Source: Desulfosarcina alkanivorans (lineage in GTDB: Bacteria > Desulfobacterota > Desulfobacteria > Desulfobacterales > Desulfosarcinaceae). From it: a DNA stretch of 64,000 nucleotides. Position 1 is the stretch's first letter. Each line of letters opens with the position of its first letter. Both the position numbers and the translations under genes were made by a program. Positions 35,038-45,048 of the stretch are shown piece after piece. The notes beneath the pieces are model-generated. The model saw only the letters and a program-made list of their open reading frames with translations, had not been told where the DNA came from and did no database searches. The stretch spans positions 930,001 through 994,000 of the forward strand of contig NZ_AP021874.1 of assembly GCF_009688945.1 (NCBI RefSeq). The letters run 5' to 3'.

Positions 35038-38000
35038 GGGTTCCCTGCTGTTTCAATATCCGTAAGGGGGGTGTCGGCCGCTGGTACCAGCGACAGTTCA
35101 AAATTTTCCATTTTATAGATCGGCAGGCCGTCCACACTCAGCAGGCCGTCGGCCCGGAGGGTCGGCGAGGGCCCGTCGGTGATGCCCGTAATCAGTGCCT
35201 GGACGACCACGGTTCGGTTTTTCGGGACGATCTGACCGCGATAGGACCAGCTGTGGCGGCTGCCGGTGGCCATGCGGAACCGGTGGGACGCCGCCAGATG
35301 CGGCCAGCGCTGCAAGGCCGCCGTTTTGATCAGCTGCAGAAAGGATTCCAGGCCCAGGCTTCCCGGGCAGACCGGGTCCTGGTAGAAATGGGCCCGGAAG
35401 AACCACTCGTCCGGGTCCACCTGCTTGGTGCCGCGAATATACCCCAGGCCGTCGGGCCCGCCGTCCGGAAGGCAGGCCTCGATGCCGTCGACCATCATCA
35501 GGGCCTTGGCGGGAAGCTGCAGTCCGTCGACGGTTACGGGCGCGCCGGCCGCCGCATCCGGCGTTCGGGGGGCATCCATGGCCAGGCGGATGGCCCCGCC
35601 CGAGCGATTCGCCCAGGCCGCCATGGCCGCGACCATGGGATCGGCCTCCCCCAGGCCCTTTTGCTGATCGAGGGCCGCGGCGGAAAAGAAACCGAAGTAG
35701 GTGTCGCCGGTGTAGACCGGAAGATCGCCGGCCAGGACCTGGAAATCGAAGTTTTCGATGATCATGTCCGCCGCCTCGCTGACCTTGGTCAACCGGCAGC
35801 GCATGGTCAGGGTGCCGGTGTCGGGCGTTACCTGACGATGCAGGACCGCGCTGCCCCCCAGATTGCGAAATTTCAGGTCGCGATCGCTGCGCAGGGCCGA
35901 TCCGGCATAGGCCGCCAGCCACCCGCAGGGCTGCAGGGCGATTTCCAGCAGCACGCAAAAAGGCATGACGCCGGAGCGGTCGGCGGCAAAATACCATTCA
36001 TCGACCGGGATGTCGTATTGGGCGGTCACCCAGCCGCCGGCGGCCAGCACCCACGGTTCCGGTTCCGTGTGCACGACCCGGTCCATGAAGCAGTAGGGCG
36101 GGCCCGGCAGGCGGGCGATCCGTCGGTCCGCGTCGAAGATGCGGTAGCGATCCCCGAATGCGTCGGAGGGATTGCCCACGGCAAAGGCCAGGATGGACGC
36201 CCGGTCGTAAAGGGGGGCGGCCGGTGGTGCCGGCAGGCGCTCCGGGCTCTGCCAGCGGGCCTCGATCCCGTCGCGGTCGATCCCGGTCATCTGCAGGGAC
36301 ATGTCCTTGAAAAAGACGATGGGGCGGCCGTCGGCGAACATGTGCGCGTCGGCCACGACAAAGGGTTCCGGGCCGTAACCGATCCGGCTGATCTGGATTT
36401 CGTAGTGCACGTGGCGGGTGGCTGGTGTGACCGGGCCGCGGCACTTGAGCCGGGCGGCGTTGCCGATCACCGGCTCGTAGCAGACGCCGGGCCGGTCGGT
36501 CACCCAGCCCATGCGCTGGAGAAAGACCCGCAGGGTGTGGGCGCAGCACTCGTACATGAGGGTGCCGGGCATGACCATGTCGTCCACGAAATGACAGACC
36601 AGGAACCAGTCGTCGGGACGGATGTCCGCTTCGGCCCGGATCAGGCCCAGACCATAGCGGCCGCCCGTCGGGTCAAGATCGAGGATGCGGTGGATCAGGC
36701 GCATGCGGCCGCCGGGAAGACGCAGGGACTCGGCCAGCTCCACACCGGCGAAGGCCTCTCCGAAACAGCCGGCCAGGTCACCGCGGCGAAGGGCGTCCAC
36801 CTGGTCGTCCGAATAGGATTCCCTGGCCATGGACACCGGCGGCTGCCAATTCGGGGGACACGTGCCGGCTGCCGGCTGCCTTTCGGCATCGGTCAGAATG
36901 ATGCCGCCGGAATTGGCCACCTCGGCCTCGGTAAAAAAGCCGGCGCAGCCGTCGTGCATGGTGATCAGGTGTTCGCTGCCGACGTAGCCTTCGAAGCGGA
37001 AGAAAAACATCCAGGTCTCACCCTGGCGCACGAAACGGTCGATGGCGATCTCGTAGCGGATGACATCCCCGGGCCGCGGCAACCCCCGGTGGAAGACCAC
37101 CACGGCGTCCAGCAGGCGGTAGGCCCGCTCTCCCTTCACCTGGTGATCGATTCCCAGGTACGAACTCAAAAACAGGTCCGCCTGGCCGGCCTCCACGCTG
37201 ATGCACACCGGTACGCGGTCACCGTCCAGGTACCAGGCGCCGGGACGCACGTCGTGCTCGGTGACCACCCGGCCCGAGCCCATGGAGAGCATCTCCCCCT
37301 GAACCGAGACGATGCGGTCCACCAGCATCAGCGGTTCGTCGGGCAGGCGGACCCGCACCCGGTGGGTGTCCACCACGTCAAAGGCCGGCCCCAATACCTG
37401 GCCCACGCGACCGACGGCAAAGGCCATGCACATGTCACGGTCATAGGCGGGGGGGGCGGCCGGGGGCGCCGGCACCGGTCCGGGCGGCAGATCGCCCTGC
37501 ACACGGGCGCCCGCGCCAAGCAGCCGGTTCTGAAGGTCGAAGGTGTCGGCGAAGGCCCCGGTCAGTTCCCGGGACAGCTCGAGAAACCGCTGGTGGGCGT
37601 CGGCCGTGAGTTCCATGTTCTCCCGGGCCGTCTCCAGCAAGGCTTCCATGGGCGTCGCCGCCGGTCTATGCGGCGCATGCTCCGGCGACGGCGGCCCCTG
37701 ATCCGCATCCGGCGCGGCCGGCCGGTCGTCGGTTCGGCCAGGGGCGTCCGGCAAGGATTCAGCCGGAACGGGCCCGGCGGCCGTTTCCGGAAGCGCCGGA
37801 CAGGGCATATGGCCGCCCACGGACACCTGCACCGCCTCTGCCTCCCGGAGGACCGGTGCGGCGCCGTCCGGCTCGACGTCCGCATACAGTGCGCCCAGGT
37901 CCATGGGCACCCGTTCGGCCGCCAGTCGGGCCAGGCATCGCAGCAGCGAGGTGATTTCATCCGCATTGCCCTGATTGGCGGCCACGGCCAGGTGGGGCTG

Positions 38001-41000
38001 CCCGACCAGGATGCGGTCGATCATGCGGGTGCAGGACCCCCGGGGACCGGCCTCGATGAACACGTCGATGCCATCCCTGTGGGCACGCTTAATCGTCCGC
38101 GTGAAGTCGAAACCATCAACCGCCTGTTTTTCTATTGAATCCGCAACTCGATCAGCGGTTGCCGCATAGGGGGCGGCCCAGCTGCAGCTGTACACCGTCA
38201 GCCCCGGTCTGGCCGTGGTCGGGAACCGATGCAGGCGGCGGTAGGCCTCGGCCACCGGGCGGGCGGCATCGCAGTGAACGGTCACCACGCCGTCCAGGTA
38301 AACCGCCTGGCAGCCCATGGCCGCGATGGCCCGGGCCACCGCCGTCGCCAGCCCGCCGATGACGCATTCGTCGGGCGAATTGACGATCAGCAGGCGCGCC
38401 CGGTCAATGTCGGCCAGGACCTTTCTTACCCGGTCGGCCGGTCGGTTGACCACCGCCACCCGCCAGTCCACCGGTTCATGCGCACCCAGCTTCCATGCCC
38501 GGCGCAGGGAGCGGCACGGGCCGGCAAGCCCGGTGGTGAACAGGTCGGTCTCCTGCATGCGTGCCAGCATGTCCCCCCGGTCGGCCCACACCCCCTGGGC
38601 GAACAGGCCCGCCGATTCCCCCAGGCTGTAGCCGATGACGGCATCCGCACGGATACGAAAGCGATCGAGCACACGGGTCATCAGGTCGCCGAACACCACC
38701 TGCCCGAAAATCATGTTCAGGGGATCGTCCTTGAGCCGGGAGACGGCCTCGGCCTCCCATCCCGGTTGCCACGAGTGCCGCCAGGGCATCAGGTGCCAGG
38801 GACGGAACTGGGTCTTCAATCGGGTGGTGGCCTCGTCCATGGCGTCCACGACGCCGGGAAATCCCAGGGCCAGTCCGCGGCCCATGCCCAGGTAATGGTT
38901 GCCCGATCCCGGGTAGACCATGGCGACCCGGGCGTCAGCGCCCAGGGGGCGGCCGCGGTGATACACCCGCCTGGACAGCGGATCGGCATCGCCGGCGTCG
39001 ATGGCCCGCCGGGCCTCATCGAGCAATGCAGCGGGATCCTCCCCCGTCTTCAGGATCAGGGCCACGGCCAGGCGATGGGCCGACCGGGGCGGATGGGCGT
39101 GCATCCATCCGGCGGCGGCGGCCGCCGCCGGCATGTCGCCAACGGCCCGGGACAGGTAGGGGCCCAGTGCCGACAGGCGATGTGACAATTGTTGTCCATC
39201 GTTTCCGGTGACCACGACCAAACCGGCGCGACCGTCGAGGGCCGGCGTGGCCGCCGGACGCCGGGCACCCGACCGGTCACCTTCATGGGCCTGGAGCAGC
39301 ACATGGCTGCAGGTGCCGTCCATGGTGATCGCGGCGCAGCAGGCCGTGCGGGGGCCCCGGTTCCGGTCCCGATACCAGGGCAGCGCCCGATCCGGCACGT
39401 GAAAGCGGTCCGGAAAACCGGAAGGGTCGGCCGGCCGGCGAAAACCGACCAGGGGCGGCAAGGTGCGATGGTGCAGGCACAAGGCGGTTTTGGCCAGGGA
39501 TGCCAGGCCGTCGGCAGCACCGGTGTACCCGATGACAGGCTTGGTGGATCCCAGGGCGATGCCCCGGGACGGGTCATGGGGGCCGGGTTCGGAAAAATAG
39601 CCGCCCAGGGCGTTCAGCTCCATCGCATCCCGATGGGGAATCCCCGCGCCGTGGGCCTCCACGTAGGACACGGAACCGGCGGGAACATCGGTGCGGCGGA
39701 AACAGCGGTCCAGGCTGCGGCGGTAGGTCTCCTTGCTCACCCGCCCCCCTGACGGGTCATCCCCACCGGCGCTGCCGATGCCGCGGATCACGGCATAGAT
39801 CCGGTCCCCGTCTGCGCGGGCACGGTCCAGGGGCTTGAGCACCATGGCCACCGCCCCGTCGCCGGGCAGGGTGCCGTCGGCGTCCCTGTCGAAGGGCCTG
39901 ACCGCCCGGGTCCGGGAAAAGGGCGCCAGCCGGTCGATGCGCACCACATTGCGCCCTTCTGCGGCCAGGTCGACCGCGCCGACCAGCATGGTGTCCACCG
40001 CCTTTTGCTGCAGCAGGTCAACGGCAGCCCTGAGCGCCTTGATCCCCGAAGCGGAATCGCCGGCGACCACGAAACCGGGGCCGCCCAGGCGAAATTCACG
40101 GGCCATGCGGCTGGCGACGATGCCTCCCAGGGCCCCCACGACGCGCGGCGGGGTGAGGGGCGGCCCGCACGCGTCCCGCAGGCGCGCCAGCCATCGGTCC
40201 ATGGCGGCCGTGTCCAGTTCCAGCCCGTGGGTCCGGTTCCAGCGGCGCACCTCGTTGAAAAGCTGCCAGCGCAGGTGGTAGTTGGTGGCTTCGAAATCGA
40301 ACCCGATACCGACCACCACCCCCATGCGTTCCCGGCTCTCCCGCAGGGGCAGGCCGGCATCGGTCAGGGCACCGGCGCCTACCTTGAGGGCCAGCAGCTG
40401 CTGGGGCAAAATGGCGTTGATTTCATTGGGCGGGATCTGAAACTCCCCGATGCCGATGGAAAGGCGGTCGATATACGCCCCGCGGGGATCCAAGCCGTCG
40501 AGAAGGTCGATGTAGGCCGCATCCATCCCCTTCCAGCGGCCGGAGGGGCGGGCGGCGATGGCACTTCGACCTTGAAAAACAGCTTTTTCATATGATTTCA
40601 AATCGCCCAGCGAGCCCAGGGTCACATCCATGCCCACGACGGCCACCGGACAGGGGGGCGCTTTTACGGACAGCGCATGGCCGGAGACAGGGGGGGCCTG
40701 CACGGGCCGACGGGAGGCCTCCTGCAGGGGCCACGCTTCAAACAGGATATGGGCGTTGATGCCGCCAAAGCCGAAGGCGCTGACCGCGGCCCGCCGCGGC
40801 CGTCCGGTCGAGCGGGCCTGCCAGGGGGCCGGCCGGGTCTGCACCCGGAATGGACTGTCCGCCAATGGACTGGTTTCAGGGGGATTTTCAAAATTGATGG
40901 CCGGGGGCAGGGTCCGGTGCCGCATGGCCAGCAGGGTTTTGATCATGCCCGCCGCACCGGCGGCGGTCAGCAGGTGCCCGATCATGGATTTGACGGAACC

Positions 41001-42074
41001 GATGGCACAGGTTCCCGCACCTGCAGGGGCTTCCTGCCAGAGTTCTATCAGGCTTTCGATTTCCGTGGTGTCGCCGGCACGGGTGCCGGTGCCGTGGCAT
41101 TCGATGTGGTCCACATCCCCAGGCTGCCAGCCGGCCGACCGGTAGGCCGCCTGCATGGCGCGGACCTGCCCCCTGCGTTCCGGGGCCAGCAGGTTGCCGC
41201 GCATGTCATTGGACAGCCCGATGCCGTGGATCACGCCGTGAACGGCGTCCCCGTGCTCGATGGCGTCGGCCAGGCGCTTCAATACCAGGATGCCCACCCC
41301 TTCGCCCACGACCAGGCCGTCCGCCCGACGGTCGAAGGGCGCGCAGCGTCCCGACGGAGACAGGGCCTGGAGCTGGCTGAACCCGGTCTGGGTGTAGAGG
41401 CATTCGGGTCGCGACACCCCTCCGGTGACGACCATGTCCGCCCGGTTGCCTGCCAGGGCGTCGCAGGCCAGCTTGACCGCATAGATGGACGACGCACAGG
41501 CCGCATCCAGGGTAAAGCTGTCCCCCCCGAACCCCAGTTCGGCGGCCAGGAGCGCCGCCGGCAGGCCGTCCACCCGGCTGGCCAGGGCCGCGATGGGCGA
41601 CACGGCGGTCGAAGAGGTGCCGCCAGGGGCAAACAGGCGGTCTTCAATGGCCCTGCCCAGGGTCTGCCGGGAAAACGCCGAGGCGCCGTCCGTGGGCAGG
41701 GCGATGGCTGCCAGGATGGTGTCGACCCGCCGGGGATCCACCGCTGCGGCGGCACAGCCGCTGACAGCCCGTTTTCCGGCGGTGAGGGTCAGCTGATACA
41801 GGGGGTCCAGGCCACGGGTTATCTCCGGGTCCAGTGAGAAGGCATCCGGATCGAAGGAAAAACCGTTGATCAGGCAGGCGTGGCGCGAATAGGGACGATC
41901 CGGTGTCAGGCCGGTCCGCAGGCGGTCGGCGGGAGGGGCGATCCAGCGGCTCTCCGGCACCGGTGCCGACTGGTCGATCCCGTTGACGATGTTGTGCCAG
42001 AACGCGTCGAGGTTCAGCGCGCCGGGAAAGATCCCGTCCATTCCGACGACGGCGATAAGGGACTGTCTATGCAT
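35034..42074 (-). CDS. PfaC-like giant polyketide/PUFA synthase: KS, CLF-like KS, AT, four hot-dog DH domains
   Basis: 2346 residues. KS1 (1-445): Cys193 in DAACASS, His327 (HGTGT), Lys362, His367 (KSMIGH), all intact. KS2 (470-930): Ser676 replaces the Cys (DSASG) and Tyr850 replaces the second His, as in a chain-length factor. AT (1045-1390): Ser1150 in GYSLGE and His1267. A Pro/Asp-rich linker (1400-1545) leads to four hot-dog domains: pseudo-DH (1550-1720), DH with His1828 (CHFVDDMVMPG), pseudo-DH (1955-2135), DH with His2229 (AHFYQDPVCPGSLG). This tetradomain order is that of PfaC; KS-CLF-AT is that of thraustochytrid OrfB. No ACP, KR or ER is present. First gene of the operon, coupled to oleB. 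Confidence 0.9.
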   Translation of the reverse strand: MHRQSLIAVVGMDGIFPGALNLDAFWHNIVNGIDQSAPVPESRWIAPPADRLRTGLTPDRPYSRHACLINGFSFDPDAFSLDPEITRGLDPLYQLTLTAGKRAVSGCAAAAVDPRRVDTILAAIALPTDGASAFSRQTLGRAIEDRLFAPGGTSSTAVSPIAALASRVDGLPAALLAAELGFGGDSFTLDAACASSIYAVKLACDALAGNRADMVVTGGVSRPECLYTQTGFSQLQALSPSGRCAPFDRRADGLVVGEGVGILVLKRLADAIEHGDAVHGVIHGIGLSNDMRGNLLAPERRGQVRAMQAAYRSAGWQPGDVDHIECHGTGTRAGDTTEIESLIELWQEAPAGAGTCAIGSVKSMIGHLLTAAGAAGMIKTLLAMRHRTLPPAINFENPPETSPLADSPFRVQTRPAPWQARSTGRPRRAAVSAFGFGGINAHILFEAWPLQEASRRPVQAPPVSGHALSVKAPPCPVAVVGMDVTLGSLGDLKSYEKAVFQGRSAIAARPSGRWKGMDAAYIDLLDGLDPRGAYIDRLSIGIGEFQIPPNEINAILPQQLLALKVGAGALTDAGLPLRESRERMGVVVGIGFDFEATNYHLRWQLFNEVRRWNRTHGLELDTAAMDRWLARLRDACGPPLTPPRVVGALGGIVASRMAREFRLGGPGFVVAGDSASGIKALRAAVDLLQQKAVDTMLVGAVDLAAEGRNVVRIDRLAPFSRTRAVRPFDRDADGTLPGDGAVAMVLKPLDRARADGDRIYAVIRGIGSAGGDDPSGGRVSKETYRRSLDRCFRRTDVPAGSVSYVEAHGAGIPHRDAMELNALGGYFSEPGPHDPSRGIALGSTKPVIGYTGAADGLASLAKTALCLHHRTLPPLVGFRRPADPSGFPDRFHVPDRALPWYRDRNRGPRTACCAAITMDGTCSHVLLQAHEGDRSGARRPAATPALDGRAGLVVVTGNDGQQLSHRLSALGPYLSRAVGDMPAAAAAAGWMHAHPPRSAHRLAVALILKTGEDPAALLDEARRAIDAGDADPLSRRVYHRGRPLGADARVAMVYPGSGNHYLGMGRGLALGFPGVVDAMDEATTRLKTQFRPWHLMPWRHSWQPGWEAEAVSRLKDDPLNMIFGQVVFGDLMTRVLDRFRIRADAVIGYSLGESAGLFAQGVWADRGDMLARMQETDLFTTGLAGPCRSLRRAWKLGAHEPVDWRVAVVNRPADRVRKVLADIDRARLLIVNSPDECVIGGLATAVARAIAAMGCQAVYLDGVVTVHCDAARPVAEAYRRLHRFPTTARPGLTVYSCSWAAPYAATADRVADSIEKQAVDGFDFTRTIKRAHRDGIDVFIEAGPRGSCTRMIDRILVGQPHLAVAANQGNADEITSLLRCLARLAAERVPMDLGALYADVEPDGAAPVLREAEAVQVSVGGHMPCPALPETAAGPVPAESLPDAPGRTDDRPAAPDADQGPPSPEHAPHRPAATPMEALLETARENMELTADAHQRFLELSRELTGAFADTFDLQNRLLGAGARVQGDLPPGPVPAPPAAPPAYDRDMCMAFAVGRVGQVLGPAFDVVDTHRVRVRLPDEPLMLVDRIVSVQGEMLSMGSGRVVTEHDVRPGAWYLDGDRVPVCISVEAGQADLFLSSYLGIDHQVKGERAYRLLDAVVVFHRGLPRPGDVIRYEIAIDRFVRQGETWMFFFRFEGYVGSEHLITMHDGCAGFFTEAEVANSGGIILTDAERQPAAGTCPPNWQPPVSMARESYSDDQVDALRRGDLAGCFGEAFAGVELAESLRLPGGRMRLIHRILDLDPTGGRYGLGLIRAEADIRPDDWFLVCHFVDDMVMPGTLMYECCAHTLRVFLQRMGWVTDRPGVCYEPVIGNAARLKCRGPVTPATRHVHYEIQISRIGYGPEPFVVADAHMFADGRPIVFFKDMSLQMTGIDRDGIEARWQSPERLPAPPAAPLYDRASILAFAVGNPSDAFGDRYRIFDADRRIARLPGPPYCFMDRVVHTEPEPWVLAAGGWVTAQYDIPVDEWYFAADRSGVMPFCVLLEIALQPCGWLAAYAGSALRSDRDLKFRNLGGSAVLHRQVTPDTGTLTMRCRLTKVSEAADMIIENFDFQVLAGDLPVYTGDTYFGFFSAAALDQQKGLGEADPMVAAMAAWANRSGGAIRLAMDAPRTPDAAAGAPVTVDGLQLPAKALMMVDGIEACLPDGGPDGLGYIRGTKQVDPDEWFFRAHFYQDPVCPGSLGLESFLQLIKTAALQRWPHLAASHRFRMATGSRHSWSYRGQIVPKNRTVVVQALITGITDGPSPTLRADGLLSVDGLPIYKMENFELSLVPAADTPLTDIETAGNP

Positions 42075-42254
42075 ACCTGCAACATTTGCGATTATGGGTG
42101 AAAAGGGCTGTCCTAAGACGCGACAACCATACGATTGACTGCCTTTTTCACTTAGTTGTCAAAACATGCAAACATACAGGCTTGTCGATCATAACGCAAG
42201 AATCAGTTGTGTCGGGCCGCCTCGAAAAAGGCCACCGGAGGGCCGGGAATTGCT

Positions 42255-42283
42255 TTGACAGCAGCATCGGCTGCCGTTATGGT
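42255..42283 (+). promoter_or_regulatory. Putative sigma-70 promoter of the universal stress gene
   Basis: TTGACA (42255) and TATGGT (42278) with 17 bases between, followed at once by AAGGAGGTG and the start codon at 42303. The 228-base gap from 42075 also must hold the promoter of the divergent synthase operon, for which I see only weak candidates. Confidence 0.4.
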
Positions 42284-42302
42284 ATATTCAAGGAGGTGAA
42301 CC

Positions 42303-43208
42303 ATGAAAGTCAATTTTCAGCGTATCCTCTGCGCCACCGACCTTTCCACCTATTCCAATTCAGCTGTCATTCAAGCCATCGACATGGCCAGGGAGTTTGG
42401 AGCGACCCTTTTCATCTGCCACGTGATCGACCTGCCCCTGGTCACCATGCACGGCGCGGCCTTCGTCTACCCTGAGGAGCAGATCGAGGAGATGAAGACC
42501 GGTGCCCTGGATCAGATCAAGGAGCTGGTGGCGGACAGTGCATTGAAATGGGAAGCGGTGGTGGAAACCGGCCCGGTCTCCAGCACCCTGTGCCGTCTGG
42601 CCGCCGAAAAACTGGCCGATCTGACCATCGTCTCCACCCACGGACGCACCGGAATCAAACGGCTGTTTCTCGGCTCCGTCACCGAAAGGGTGCTGCGAAC
42701 CATCGGATGCCCGCTGCTGGTGGTCACGCCGCCCGAAAAAGCGGACATACCGGTGAAACAGTTCAAGGGATTCGGCTTCAAGCAGATCCTGGTGGGGTGC
42801 GATTTCTCGGCCGACTCGGGGCGGGCGGTGGAATACGGGTTCAGCCTGGCCCAGGAGTTCGAAGCCGTCATCCACCTGGTGCATGTGGTCGAGCCGTTTG
42901 TCTATCGGGATACCATGCTGCCGGATGCCACGAAAACGGAGGCGCTCACCGAGGTGGCCACCGGTTGCCGGCAGCGCCTGGAGGCCCTGGTCCCGGCCGA
43001 GGCCCACAACTGGTGCCGGATCGAAATTTCCTGCGAAGCGGGCAAACCCTTTCAGACGCTTAAAACCTACGCCGGGAGCCACGGGGTGGACCTGATCGTA
43101 CTTGGCGTCAGGGGCCATTCCCTGGTGGAGACCATGCTGCTGGGGTCGACCACTGACCGGGTGATCCGGGGCGTGGCCTGCCCGGTGCTGTCCGTCTGCC
43201 CCCCCTGA
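42303..43208 (+). CDS. Tandem universal stress protein (two Usp domains)
   Basis: 301 residues with an ideal AAGGAGGTG site. Two UspA folds in a row: the first (1-145) has the ATP-binding signature STHGRTGIKRLFLGSVTE, the second (155-301) GVRGHSLVETMLLGSTTDR. Both keep the G-2x-G-9x-G-S/T pattern, so both may bind ATP. Such proteins help cells survive starvation and oxidative stress. Transcribed divergently from the synthase operon. Confidence 0.92.
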   Translation: MKVNFQRILCATDLSTYSNSAVIQAIDMAREFGATLFICHVIDLPLVTMHGAAFVYPEEQIEEMKTGALDQIKELVADSALKWEAVVETGPVSSTLCRLAAEKLADLTIVSTHGRTGIKRLFLGSVTERVLRTIGCPLLVVTPPEKADIPVKQFKGFGFKQILVGCDFSADSGRAVEYGFSLAQEFEAVIHLVHVVEPFVYRDTMLPDATKTEALTEVATGCRQRLEALVPAEAHNWCRIEISCEAGKPFQTLKTYAGSHGVDLIVLGVRGHSLVETMLLGSTTDRVIRGVACPVLSVCPP

Positions 43209-43218
43209 GCCGGCTGGC

Positions 43219-43608
43219 TTACGACTGGCTTTTCTTTTTAAGCCATCGATGAACGGGTCCGTTCTGGTTTTGCCGGGCGGAGGATTCCGTCTGCCTGGCG
43301 TGGATCAGGGCCAGCATGGCCGCATGTGCGGTTTGTCTCAGTTTTTCATCCCGGATGGCCAGCAGGACCGCTTTTCGCCAATGGATCAGGGCCCCCAGCA
43401 GGATCATGATACCCAACCCGCCGATCAGCAGGACATAAAGGGCGCTCTGCAGCGATATGATACTGGCGATGGAAAAAAAGAGAACCGTGGCCGATGCGGC
43501 CCAGACGTAAGACCGTATCCGTCCGGCGAGGAAATCGTGGTGGGTGAGGGTCCAGATACAGACCCGGGCGAGGATGAATCGGGGTTTGGGTGGCTTGATT
43601 GGTTTCAT
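43219..43608 (-). CDS. Small membrane protein of unknown function
   Basis: 129 residues, ATG 43608 with AAAGGAGGT upstream. Two hydrophobic helices (about 35-55 and 58-78: YVWAASATVLFFSIASIISL, ALYVLLIGGLGIMILLGALI) with basic ends and a hydrophilic helical tail rich in Gln, Arg and Lys. No known family recognised. It converges on the universal stress gene with only 10 bases between. Confidence 0.7.
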   Translation of the reverse strand: MKPIKPPKPRFILARVCIWTLTHHDFLAGRIRSYVWAASATVLFFSIASIISLQSALYVLLIGGLGIMILLGALIHWRKAVLLAIRDEKLRQTAHAAMLALIHARQTESSARQNQNGPVHRWLKKKSQS

Positions 43609-43724
43609 GGCAGACCTCCTTTGCTTATGTCATCGTTGACGGTCCTCCTTTCTTCAAAGCCTTTTAAACAGCATTTCAAATCGGTAACGATCAAGGCGCC
43701 CTCATTTCCGGTCGGACGCTGGGC

Positions 43725-43771
43725 AGTGTCCGTCCGGAAACAGGCAGATTGGCCATTTATGGATGGGCACT
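43725..43771. repeat. Solo inverted repeat of the MITE-like family (copy B)
   Basis: AGTGTCCGTCCGGAAACAGG (43725) faces, reverse-complemented, AGTGCCCATCCATAAATGGC (43771). The right arm matches the left end of the element at 59778 (GTGCCCATCCATAAATGGCC). Only the two ends remain, as a 47-base hairpin. Confidence 0.6.
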
Positions 43772-43866
43772 AAGTAAATAATAGAGTCGGGGACACCGGC
43801 TGTCAATTCACAAGAGGGCACCGGTCCGTGGGCGATCAACCGGCGATGCCCTGAAATCACAACCGC

Positions 43867-45048
43867 CTATTTCCGGCCGGCGGGCAATCTGAAGACAAAG
43901 GGCAGTCCGATGAAGCCGGCGACGGAAAAAATAACGAAGGCCGCTTTCAGGCCGATCAAATCCCCTGCCATTCCGACGACCACCACCACGGCCGATCGGG
44001 AAAGAAACGAAATCATCATGAAGAGCCCATTGGCGGCCGAGGGGCTCGTGACGGCGTTTTCCTGAACCAGGGCCAGCATTACCGGCGTGGTAGACAACAA
44101 GGTGAACCCGTTGAGCAGCAAAAGGGCATAGGCGGCCCAGCCATCCACCCAGACGAAACCCAGCAGGGAAACCGGTGCACCGATCAGGCTCATGGCCAGC
44201 ATCCGGCGCCGGCCGAACCGATCGCTCAGGCTTCCGGCCACCACGACGCCGGCGACCCCGGCGGTTTCAAAAATGGTCAGACCCGCTCCCGCCAGCCAAA
44301 TATTGCCGGTATTCATGGCGATAAAGGTGGGCAGGAAGGATGCCATGCAGGCGTACATGAAGCCGCTGGTCACCAGAATCCCGGATATGGGTATGAGAAT
44401 ATGGCGCATGCTGCGCCAGGTCTGCATCAACGGAACCGGTGCGGCAGCGGTTTGGGTGAGCGGCATATCCCGGGTGGCCACGAAAAGCAGGCCGGAGCAG
44501 ACGAAACTGACCCCCATAACCGGGTAAAACCCGTCCAGGCCCATCAGGGCAACGATTCCCACCGCCACCATCGGCCCCACCGCACGGGCCGTCTCCCCGC
44601 CGACCATGAAAAAAGACATCCCCAACCCTTTTCGGCTGCCCGACATGCGGGCCACCACCACCGGTGCCGGCACATGAAAGACGGAGGCGCTGATGCCGGC
44701 AAACACCATCAGGACCAGCAGCATGGCGTAGGTGGGCGCCACGCCGATCAGGCTCATGGGAACGGCGGTCAGCGCCGGCGCCAGGACCAGAAACCAGCGT
44801 ACGCTGATGCGGTCGGCCAGTGAACCGATCCACGGATTGATCAGCGCCGGCACCTGCATGGCCGTGGAAAGCAGACCGGCCTGCGTAAGGCTCAGGGACA
44901 GTTTTTCGATCAGCAGCGGCAGCAGCGGGGCCAGGAAACCGGAATAGACATCGTGGATGAAATGGCCGACGGAAACGGCGATGACGCCCGGCAAGTTGAA
45001 CCGGCCGGTCGTTGTCGGTGCCGGTTTGGCGGAGGGGGTGTCGTTCAT
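43867..45048 (-). CDS. Major facilitator superfamily transporter
   Basis: 393 residues from ATG 45048 (AAAAGG upstream). About 12 hydrophobic helices, with the MFS motif GSLADRISVRW after helix 2 and GSLSDRFGRRRML after helix 8. The N-terminal IAVSVGHFIHDVYSGFLAPLLPLL resembles fosmidomycin-resistance/sugar-efflux type MFS proteins. Inner-membrane carrier, substrate unknown. Divergent from the aspartate kinase gene. Confidence 0.88.
   Translation of the reverse strand: MNDTPSAKPAPTTTGRFNLPGVIAVSVGHFIHDVYSGFLAPLLPLLIEKLSLSLTQAGLLSTAMQVPALINPWIGSLADRISVRWFLVLAPALTAVPMSLIGVAPTYAMLLVLMVFAGISASVFHVPAPVVVARMSGSRKGLGMSFFMVGGETARAVGPMVAVGIVALMGLDGFYPVMGVSFVCSGLLFVATRDMPLTQTAAAPVPLMQTWRSMRHILIPISGILVTSGFMYACMASFLPTFIAMNTGNIWLAGAGLTIFETAGVAGVVVAGSLSDRFGRRRMLAMSLIGAPVSLLGFVWVDGWAAYALLLLNGFTLLSTTPVMLALVQENAVTSPSAANGLFMMISFLSRSAVVVVVGMAGDLIGLKAAFVIFSVAGFIGLPFVFRLPAGRK

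Noticed and set aside
35253..38138. 961-codon open frame on the plus strand, opposite the giant synthase
   Set aside because: Mirror frame of a GC-rich gene; the minus frame has clear KS, AT and DH motifs, the plus frame none.
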